NCBI GenBank assembly: GCA_018335295.1
Contig: JAGXKI010000001.1
Coordinates: 1 to 64,000 of the forward strand
Source of the DNA: a bacterium
GTDB lineage: Bacteria; Acidobacteriota; Aminicenantia; Aminicenantales; Aminicenantaceae
Direction: 5' to 3'
Length of the DNA stretch: 64,000 nt
The position numbers were made by a program, and so were the translations under genes. Positions 30,945 to 38,413 of this stretch are shown piece by piece. Positions within the stretch are counted from its first letter, which is position 1. The number at the start of each line of letters is the position of its first letter. Below the pieces are notes generated by a model. That model was not told the origin of the DNA. It saw only the letters and a program-made list of their open reading frames with translations, and did not search any database.

Positions 30945-32867
30945 ATGAGACCTCCCCTTCGAGTTTTGATTGTTGAGGATTCTCCGGATGATGATTTTCT
31001 CATTTTGAGAGAACTCCAAAAGAACGGGCGTAAGGTGGAGCATCAGAGAGTGGAAAATCTTTCCCAAATGAAGAAGGCATTGGATGAAAAGAAATGGGAT
31101 GTGGTGATTGCTGATTATGTGCTTCCTCAATTCAGCGGACTGGGAGCCCTCAAACATATAAAGAACAGGGGGAGTGATTTACCTCTGATCATGGTTTCAG
31201 GGAAAATTGGAGAAGATACAGCCGCAGATTCCATAAAAAAAGGCGCCTATGATTTTGTTATGAAGGACCATCTGTTCAAACTCACTCCGGCAGTGGAGAG
31301 GGCTTTGGAGGAAGTTGAGTCCCTGAAAAAGAGAAAGAAAGCAGAACAGGAGCAGGCCCGGCTGGCTGCGGCCTTGGAACAAGCCATGGAGGGGGTTTTA
31401 GTGGTGAATTGCCGCCGGGTTATACAGTATGTTAATCCCTCAGTTGAGCGGATCATCGGGATTCAGGGTAAGGAGATTAAAGGAAAAAAATTGGATGTTC
31501 TTGGGTTCACGAAGAAGAACCCTCAAAAATTCCAAGATATGAAAAAGGCAATTCAGAAAGATGAGAGTTGGAACGGAAGAATTGATCATAAGATTGAGGG
31601 AAATCAGGAATTGAAAATAGATATTTCTCTTTCTCCCATTCTCAGAAAGGAAAAATCCACTCAACAGAATGAGTATGTGATCATTTTACGCGATGTCACC
31701 GAGGAATGGAAATTTCAGGAAAAACTCCAACAGAGGCAGAAATTGGAGGCTCTGGGAACTCTGGCGGGAGGGGTGGCTCATGACCTCAACAATATTTTGA
31801 TGCCCATTATCGTTAATACCGAATTGGTTCAAAGCTATCTTTCAGGAGAAAGTCCAGTCAGAGATTATTTGGATCAAATTCAGGAAGCAGCCAAGAGGGG
31901 GAAGGGATTGGTCAAGCAGATTGTCTCCTTCAGCCGGCAAAAAATTCAAGAATTCAAACCCCTTAGGCTGGATACAGTGCTCAAAGAAGGGATAAAATTG
32001 GTCCAATCATCTTTGCCTTCCCACATAAAAATTAAACGGAATATCCATTCACCCTGTTTTGTGAAAGCTGATCCTACTCAAATCCATCAGGTGGTAGTCA
32101 ACTTGTGTGGTAATGCAGCAGATGCTATGAAAGAGAAAAGCGGAACCATTCGTGTGAGTCTCCAAGAGATGAAATTGAATCCTGGAGAAACTGCTTCTCA
32201 TTTGGGATTGGAGCCGGGAAATTACGTAAATTTGAGAGTGAGTGACTCAGGTCCAGGCATGGATCAAAAAACTTTAAAACAAGCCTTTGACCCATTTTTC
32301 ACCACCAAAAACGGAAAAGGCACAGGAATGGGACTGGCTGTGGTACACGGGATTGTGAAGAGTCATCATGGAACCATCACTGTCCAAAGCCGGAAAGGGA
32401 AGGGCACCACTTTTGATGTGTATTTGCCATCAATATCTTTGGGTGAAGAAGAAGAAATCAATGAAGAGGATCTCCATTCCCTTCCAGGGGGAGAAGAGCG
32501 TATCCTGTTGGTGGATGATGATGAAACCCTGCTTTACAGTGTCCACAGGGTTCTGGAAAAATTGGGTTATTCTGTTAACAGTCATAAAAATAGTCGGAAG
32601 GCTTTGAATGAATTCTGTAGCAGTCCCTATGATTATGACTTGATTCTCGTGGATCAAGTCATGCCTCAGCTCTCGGGAATGGATTTTTCAAGAAAAGCCA
32701 TGGGTGTGAGGGAGGATATTCCCATTATTTTGATCACCGGCTACAGTGAGGAAATTCAGAAGGAAGAAGTCAAAGCCCAAGGGATCGACGAGTTTCTCAT
32801 GAAACCTCTTTATTCAGGAGAGATGGCCGAAGTTCTCCGCAGGGTTTTGGATTCAAAGGGAACCTAA
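30945..32867 (+). CDS. hybrid sensor histidine kinase (REC-PAS-HK-REC)
   Basis: N-terminal receiver VEDSPDDDFL/DYVLP, H-box GGVAHDLNNILMPI, ATPase NLCGNAADA...SDSGPGMD...GKGTGMGLAVVHGI, C-terminal receiver LVDDDETLLYS/LVDQVMP. Confidence 0.92.
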   Translation: MRPPLRVLIVEDSPDDDFLILRELQKNGRKVEHQRVENLSQMKKALDEKKWDVVIADYVLPQFSGLGALKHIKNRGSDLPLIMVSGKIGEDTAADSIKKGAYDFVMKDHLFKLTPAVERALEEVESLKKRKKAEQEQARLAAALEQAMEGVLVVNCRRVIQYVNPSVERIIGIQGKEIKGKKLDVLGFTKKNPQKFQDMKKAIQKDESWNGRIDHKIEGNQELKIDISLSPILRKEKSTQQNEYVIILRDVTEEWKFQEKLQQRQKLEALGTLAGGVAHDLNNILMPIIVNTELVQSYLSGESPVRDYLDQIQEAAKRGKGLVKQIVSFSRQKIQEFKPLRLDTVLKEGIKLVQSSLPSHIKIKRNIHSPCFVKADPTQIHQVVVNLCGNAADAMKEKSGTIRVSLQEMKLNPGETASHLGLEPGNYVNLRVSDSGPGMDQKTLKQAFDPFFTTKNGKGTGMGLAVVHGIVKSHHGTITVQSRKGKGTTFDVYLPSISLGEEEEINEEDLHSLPGGEERILLVDDDETLLYSVHRVLEKLGYSVNSHKNSRKALNEFCSSPYDYDLILVDQVMPQLSGMDFSRKAMGVREDIPIILITGYSEEIQKEEVKAQGIDEFLMKPLYSGEMAEVLRRVLDSKGT

Positions 32868-32870
32868 ATT

Positions 32871-34289
32871 ATGGCTAAAGCTCTTATTGTCGATGACGAC
32901 CGGATGGTATGTCAGACTATCTCCAACGTGGTTGAGAGTTTGAATCACCAGGCAGAAAGTGTTCGTTCTCTAGAGGAATGCCTTCAGACTGTCCAGAGTA
33001 ATGAATATGATGTGATCTTTCTGGATGTCCGTATGCCAGATGGGAGTGGGATCGATTTTCTCCCCCGAATCTGCAAAGATCCTTCTTCTCCTGAAGTCAT
33101 CATCATCACGGGATACGGAGATCCCGACGGGGCTGAATTGGCTATTAAAAACGGAGCTTGGGATTATGTGGAAAAACCTCTTTCTCTGAGATCTATCAAA
33201 CTGCCTTTTCTCCGAGCTCTGCAGTATCGGGAAGAGAAAAAATCGGCTCCTCAACCGGTTTCCTTGAGAAAAGAAGGGATTGTGGGAGAAAGTCCCAAGA
33301 TGGAAACCTGTTTTGATATGGTGGCCAAGGCCGCCAGCAATGATGCCAATGTACTGATTACGGGGGAGACCGGAACCGGCAAGGAGCTTTTTGCTTGGGC
33401 TGTTCACAACAACAGTTCCCGAGCTCACAAAAATTTTGTGGTGGTGGATTGCACGGCTCTCCCCGAAACTCTGGTAGAGAGTGTGCTGTTTGGACATTCC
33501 AGGGGGGCCTTTACGGGAGCCAACAAGTCCAGGGAGGGACTCATTAAACAATCCGATGGAGGAACCCTGTTTTTGGATGAAGTGGCCGAGCTTCCTCTGT
33601 CCATGCAGAAAAAATTCCTGAGGGTACTTCAGGAACGAAAGTTTCGGCCGGTGGGTTCCAACCAGGAAATGAAAAGTGATTTTCGGTTGGTGGCTGCCAC
33701 TAACCAGGATATCGAAAGCCTTATGAAGCAGGGAAAATTCCGCGAAGACCTTCTTTTCAGGCTGCGGTCTCTGGTTATTGATCTTCCTCCTCTTAGAGAG
33801 AATAAAGAGGATATTAAAAAGATAGCTGTCCATTATCTGAATAAATTGAGCGATCGTTTCGGGATGGAAAATAAAGGGGTTTCTCCGGAGTTCTGGAGGA
33901 TGCTCCATCAGTATGATTGGCCAGGGAATGTCCGAGAGTTGATCCAGGCATTGGAGCATGCTTTAGCCAGTGCTCAAAGTGAACCCACTCTTCATCCTCA
34001 GCATCTACCTGAACATATTCGAATCCAGGTGGTCCGAGAATCCGTCCAGAAAAACAAAAAAGACAAAAAGCCTTATAAAAAGAAAGAGATTCAAAGGGAA
34101 GAACTCCCTCAACTTAAGGAAGTCAGAGAAAAAGCTGTGAGTGAAACAGAAAAAGAATACCTGAAAGATTTGATTACTCTTACTGGGGGAAATATTCAGG
34201 AAGCGATTCGTATATCCGGGCTTTCCCGCTCCAGACTTTATACCCTCCTCAAAAAATACAATCTCTCTCCCTCCGAAGGAAGAAAATGA
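32871..34289 (+). CDS. NtrC-family sigma-54-dependent response regulator (REC-AAA+-HTH)
   Basis: LIVDDDRMV, GETGTGKELFAWAVHNNS, GAFTGA loop, LFLDEVAELP, WPGNVREL, C-terminal Fis-like HTH. Confidence 0.95.
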   Translation: MAKALIVDDDRMVCQTISNVVESLNHQAESVRSLEECLQTVQSNEYDVIFLDVRMPDGSGIDFLPRICKDPSSPEVIIITGYGDPDGAELAIKNGAWDYVEKPLSLRSIKLPFLRALQYREEKKSAPQPVSLRKEGIVGESPKMETCFDMVAKAASNDANVLITGETGTGKELFAWAVHNNSSRAHKNFVVVDCTALPETLVESVLFGHSRGAFTGANKSREGLIKQSDGGTLFLDEVAELPLSMQKKFLRVLQERKFRPVGSNQEMKSDFRLVAATNQDIESLMKQGKFREDLLFRLRSLVIDLPPLRENKEDIKKIAVHYLNKLSDRFGMENKGVSPEFWRMLHQYDWPGNVRELIQALEHALASAQSEPTLHPQHLPEHIRIQVVRESVQKNKKDKKPYKKKEIQREELPQLKEVREKAVSETEKEYLKDLITLTGGNIQEAIRISGLSRSRLYTLLKKYNLSPSEGRK

Positions 34290-34408
34290 GTTTCCTGTTT
34301 TACAGAACAAATCCTTTTTTATTGAACTGAATTTAAAAATTATACTCGAGTCCCTCTCTTTATTTTTGATTTTTCCCCTGGACAAACAATTAAGGAATAA
34401 AACTTACG

Positions 34409-34425
34409 TTGGCACAAATTTTGAT
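34409..34425 (+). promoter_or_regulatory. sigma-54-like -24/-12 promoter
   Basis: TTGGCACAAATTTTGAT; GG to GA spacing 12 nt as in YTGGCACGNNNNTTGCW. Confidence 0.6.
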
Positions 34426-34496
34426 TAAATAAAATATGAAGGCTTATTGAAATGGTCTATAACTATCCTGAGAAAGAAAGTTGGAGAGTTTATCAT

Positions 34497-34859
34497 ATGA
34501 AATTACTTCTTTATGCTTCCACAACGCAGCCTCCATGGAAAAAGATTCAGGAATATGTAAAGAAACGAGTCTCATATAAAAATTTAGAATTGTATCAAAC
34601 CATTGAGGCACTCAAGCAGAGACTTTGTCAACCCAAAGAAGAAATGTTTGTGGGGTTCCTTTTGGTTTCAGACAGAGAAGGACTTCTGGACATTCTTTCT
34701 CTCCGGCAGTTGTTTTTGGATATCCCCACTATTCTTATCATACCGGACAAAGAAAAGGAAACCATTGCTCTGGCCCACCGGTTCCGACCCAATTTTTTAG
34801 GTTTTAAGGATGACGAACCAGAAAAGATTTCCCAGGTTTTGGAAAAAATGCTGGGATAA
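34497..34859 (+). CDS. small receiver-like (pseudo-REC) protein of unknown function
   Basis: ORF with ATG at 34497 after GGAGAG; FLLVSDREGLLDILSLRQLFLDIPTILIIPD...FLGFKDDEPEKISQVLEKML resembles a receiver fold without a clear acidic pocket. Confidence 0.6.
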   Translation: MKLLLYASTTQPPWKKIQEYVKKRVSYKNLELYQTIEALKQRLCQPKEEMFVGFLLVSDREGLLDILSLRQLFLDIPTILIIPDKEKETIALAHRFRPNFLGFKDDEPEKISQVLEKMLG

Positions 34860-35073
34860 CTAATTTTAATATCGATAGGTTTTTCCATTGAGAGCATGGA
34901 AATTTGGAGAGGATTCAGGAAGTTGATCTCTTTAAAGTAATAGAGCTTTTTCTTCAAGATACAATCAGTGGATTGTTTGGAGAATTTTGAGGAAATTTCT
35001 ATTTTGGGATATGGGGCTTCCCACCTATTCTAGTCGAGGTCTCTCCATCCAAATGAATTGTTGTCAGAATTTT

Positions 35074-35469
35074 TTATTCAACGGTAATGTCTTTGGCATT
35101 CTTCCACAGCCCATGGATGTTGCAGTAGCTGGTAGCATAAATGGTTCCCGACTTTTCTGTTTTAAAGCTCAAAGTGACCTGATGATGAGTATAAACGGTG
35201 CTGGTATCAGGTCCCTGGGTGGATTCTCCGTGAGCCGTAAATTCAGTTTTTCCTAACTGACAAGGAAATTTTTCTCCTTCCGGCTGAAAATACACGTCAA
35301 TCCAGCGAATATGATGTTCGGTTTTGTTGGGATGGGCCACTTCTTTTCCCAAAGTCACTTTCACATCGAAAAATTCCCCTTTACTAACCGAATCCGGAGC
35401 CTCGATCACAGGGACGTGTTTTTCGGTTTTCCAGTCAGCCGATTGGAATAAATCTTTAAAATCAGTCAT
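35074..35469 (-). CDS. superoxide reductase / class II desulfoferrodoxin (neelaredoxin-like)
   Basis: EKHVPVIEAP, HIRWIDVYF, YCNIHGLW Fe-center signature; start trimmed to MTDFKDL. Confidence 0.92.
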   Translation of the reverse strand: MTDFKDLFQSADWKTEKHVPVIEAPDSVSKGEFFDVKVTLGKEVAHPNKTEHHIRWIDVYFQPEGEKFPCQLGKTEFTAHGESTQGPDTSTVYTHHQVTLSFKTEKSGTIYATSYCNIHGLWKNAKDITVE

Positions 35470-35496
35470 TTTTATCCTCCTTTTTTGAATCAAATA

Positions 35497-35658
35497 TTAT
35501 CCTAATTTTTCAAATTGGTCTTTGGGAGCTCCACACTGAGGGCACACCCAATCATCGGGTAAATCCTCGAATTTGGTTCCCGGCTTTACTCCGTTTTCGG
35601 GATCTCCCTTTTCTGGGTCATAGATATAACCGCAAACCATGCATTGCCATTGTTCCAT
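35497..35658 (-). CDS. rubredoxin (not in supplied ORF track)
   Basis: Reverse strand reads [53 protein letters not shown]; two CxxC motifs; GGAG SD upstream. Confidence 0.95.
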   Translation of the reverse strand: MEQWQCMVCGYIYDPEKGDPENGVKPGTKFEDLPDDWVCPQCGAPKDQFEKLG

Positions 35659-35672
35659 CAACGATATCTCCT

Positions 35673-35876
35673 TTATTCATAAAATTCTTTCAAAGAACTC
35701 TCCATATTATCTCTTTTCGTTTTTCGTAAAACAAGGGGCTGGGAACTAGTAAGGCCCATTCGATCTTCGTAAGTTTCCGATTTTCTATGATAGAGTATCC
35801 CTATGGGTATATGTTCTCCCCATTCCATAGCTTTATAAAAAGCCTGGCTTCGGTCAGTGGGATCATAGGATGGCTC
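35673..35876 (-). pseudogene. 3' remnant of 2-oxoacid:ferredoxin oxidoreductase beta subunit
   Basis: Frame reads ...[66 protein letters not shown]; this is the typical C-terminus of KorB-like subunits; no upstream beta sequence. Confidence 0.75.
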
Positions 35877-37485
35877 CGGTGGCGTTGTTTTCCACCCCTA
35901 TCAGACGGGAGGTTTTTATGATTCCTGGAGGAATGGAATCTTTTCGAAAAGGAAATATTTCACTGAAATGGATATATCCGATATCAGTCCCTTTGTTTCT
36001 CAGAGTTTTGACGGTTTCATCCACGATTCCCCAAGTGGATCCCCAACTGAGAAGATAGATGTCCGCTTTTTGATGGGGGTATATTTGGGGGGAAGACATT
36101 TCTTTAAGAAGCCCCTGCTCTTTGGATAATCTTTTTTCCACCATCTGGTTTCTTACTCGGGCGCTTTCAGTAATGTGTCCCTCCTCGGTGTGTTCATCAC
36201 TATCGGCATAAAGGACTTGATGGGGAGTTCCTGGTCGAATCCGGGGAGTGATTCCCGATGGAGTCATTTGATATCTGCGGTATTCATAGGGATTCATATT
36301 TTTTAGTTTTTCTTCTGAAAGAAATCCCTGTGGATCCGGATAAAGATTTTCCAGGTTTAATTTTTCCACCGTCCAGGATGAATCATTAAGATATTGATCT
36401 CCCAGAATTATAACCGGGCTGTGATATTTTTCTGCAAGATAAAAAGCCTTGTTTGTCAAATAAAAGGCCTCTTCGGCCGTAGATGGGGCCAAGAGACAGC
36501 GCGGAAATTCTCCGTGCCCTGCATGGGCGGCATAAAGTAAATCAGCCTGTTCAGTTCGGGTAGGAAAGCCCGTAGCTGGTGCCGGACGTTGGGCATTGAT
36601 GATCACAACAGGGGTTTCAGTCATCCCAGCCAGGCTGATTCCTTCCACCATCAAAGCCATGCCTCCCCCAGAAGTCGCCACCATAGCCCGAGCTCCACTA
36701 AAAAAAGCCCCGATGGCCATGTTGATGGCCGAAATCTCATCTTCAGCCTGCTCCACAATCAAGCCGTGCTGGTTCTTCCTGGATGCCAGAAACTCCATAA
36801 TGGTTGTGGCCGGAGACATAGGGTAAGCCGAATAAAAACGAAGGTTGGAAGCCAAAGCTCCCATCCCCATGGCTTCGCTTCCCGTGAGAATCATCCTGTT
36901 GGTTTGATCGGGATTTTTCAGATGATAGAAATGCTTTTCTTTACCGGCATTTTTGGTCTGTTTAAACCCAGCCTGAGCGCTTTTCTGATTGGCTTCGATA
37001 ATCTTCTTTCCTTTTTCTTGAAAGATTTTTTCCTGGATTTTATACAAAGAATCCAGAGGTATTCCCAATAAAGCCAGAAGGGCTCCCGAAGCCACACTAT
37101 TGGCCATTCTCGCATCTCCTCCTGTATTTTGGGCAATTTTTTGGAAAGAGACGGGAATGTACCTATTACCGGAAGGAGGGTTTCCTTTTATGGAATCTTC
37201 ATCATAGAGGATAGGGCCCTCAGTTTCTTCTTTGTGCAGGTCTAGGGTCTTTTCATCCAAACTTACCAGCAAATCCACCTGAGAGGAATGGCTGTGTATA
37301 GGATGGTTGGCTATGCGGATTTGAGAAAAATTGTGTCCTCCTCTAATTCGGGACCTCACATCCTGGTTGGTGAAGACCCAAAATCCTTTCTGGACAAATA
37401 TTTTTCCTAACAGGCCGCTGATCAGTTTCATTCCTTGCCCAGCCTCTCCACCGATTCTTATAGAAATGTCATTTTGTGGAGTCAT
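35863..37485 (-). CDS. korA: 2-oxoacid:ferredoxin oxidoreductase, gamma-alpha fused subunit, C-terminally truncated
   Basis: N-terminal gamma domain IRIGGEAGQGMKLISGLLG, alpha domain SGGGMALMVEGISLAGMTETPVVIINAQRPAPATG; ends abruptly at VENNATGAIL*. Confidence 0.88.
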   Translation of the reverse strand: MTPQNDISIRIGGEAGQGMKLISGLLGKIFVQKGFWVFTNQDVRSRIRGGHNFSQIRIANHPIHSHSSQVDLLVSLDEKTLDLHKEETEGPILYDEDSIKGNPPSGNRYIPVSFQKIAQNTGGDARMANSVASGALLALLGIPLDSLYKIQEKIFQEKGKKIIEANQKSAQAGFKQTKNAGKEKHFYHLKNPDQTNRMILTGSEAMGMGALASNLRFYSAYPMSPATTIMEFLASRKNQHGLIVEQAEDEISAINMAIGAFFSGARAMVATSGGGMALMVEGISLAGMTETPVVIINAQRPAPATGFPTRTEQADLLYAAHAGHGEFPRCLLAPSTAEEAFYLTNKAFYLAEKYHSPVIILGDQYLNDSSWTVEKLNLENLYPDPQGFLSEEKLKNMNPYEYRRYQMTPSGITPRIRPGTPHQVLYADSDEHTEEGHITESARVRNQMVEKRLSKEQGLLKEMSSPQIYPHQKADIYLLSWGSTWGIVDETVKTLRNKGTDIGYIHFSEIFPFRKDSIPPGIIKTSRLIGVENNATGAIL

Positions 37486-37516
37486 TTGTTTTCACTCCTT
37501 TGGAGTTGATTTTTAA

Positions 37517-38155
37517 TTAATGGGACTCTCTTTTCTCCCATTTGTTCATGATGTTGAGGACTTCAGAGTCCGGAACATCGTACCAATTCTTGTAGACTTG
37601 AGCTACAGCTTGAAAAAAAGAGGGAGTTTCCAGGATGATGGTTTCATTCACTAGACTTTCCATTTCCCTGGCCACTTTCTTCCCTGCAACCGGCACGGCT
37701 ACAATGAGTTTTTGAGGGTTTTTTTTCTGGCATAATTTTATGGCTGCTCTCATGGTGGAGCCCATGGCCAGCCCGTCATCGGTCAAGATAACCTTTCGTC
37801 CAGTTATTTGAGGCAGGGGTTTTCCTTGACGCAGGCTCTGGATTCTTCTTTGAATCTCTTCAATCTGAGTTTTTTTGACCCTTTTGATTTGCTGAGGAGA
37901 AATCCCCGAGCTCATGGGTTGGAGGAGAAAGGAGGATCCGTCTTCTGCGACAGCTCCAAAACCAGCTTCCGGATTATCCGGAAAAGGAAGTTTTCGGACG
38001 ATTACCAAAGAAAAACGGGCTCTCAGATGAACCGCCACCTCAAAACCCACTTCCACCCCCCCTTTGGGAATAGCTAAAACTAGAATTTCTTGGTTTTTGT
38101 ATTTTTCCAGGGCCTTTGCGAGTTTTTGGCCAGCTTCTTTTCTATCTTCAAACAT
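37517..38155 (-). CDS. phosphoribosyltransferase family protein (COG1926-like)
   Basis: FEDRKEAGQKLAKAL, LAIPKGGVEVGFEVA, PRPP-loop region VILTDDGLAMGSTMRAAI. Confidence 0.88.
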   Translation of the reverse strand: MFEDRKEAGQKLAKALEKYKNQEILVLAIPKGGVEVGFEVAVHLRARFSLVIVRKLPFPDNPEAGFGAVAEDGSSFLLQPMSSGISPQQIKRVKKTQIEEIQRRIQSLRQGKPLPQITGRKVILTDDGLAMGSTMRAAIKLCQKKNPQKLIVAVPVAGKKVAREMESLVNETIILETPSFFQAVAQVYKNWYDVPDSEVLNIMNKWEKRESH

Positions 38156-38267
38156 TTACAAAAAGACTGATTTCAAGAGGGGTTTCCAGAGGAGGAGGGA
38201 TCCCCCCTGTTCCTCCCACATTAACCCCTTTTGGTCAAGGCTCATACCCAAACTCATCCTATTAGAG

Positions 38268-38285
38268 AGCAAAAATTATGCCAAA
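38268..38285 (-). promoter_or_regulatory. sigma-54-like promoter upstream of the PRT-Kor-Rub-SOR genes
   Basis: minus strand TTGGCATAATTTTTGCT: intact TTGC -12 box, TGGCA -24 box, 12-nt spacing. Confidence 0.65.
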
Positions 38286-38413
38286 AAATGATAAAAGAGG
38301 GATTTTGAAGAATAGATGCGCTAAGTTCCAGCAAAGTTTATGGAAATAAAAATAAAAGAAGAAAGTAGTTTTTTTTGTTTTGAAGAATAAGTCCCATTAA
38401 ACAGGACGCTGTT

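Noticed and set aside
32970-33959. 329-aa minus-strand ORF
   Set aside because: Fully antisense to the unmistakable NtrC-type regulator; low-complexity, no recognisable motif.
34872-34905. TTTCCAT-TGAGAGC-ATGGAAA hairpin between convergent genes
   Set aside because: 7-bp stem with no T-tract on either strand; could be chance.
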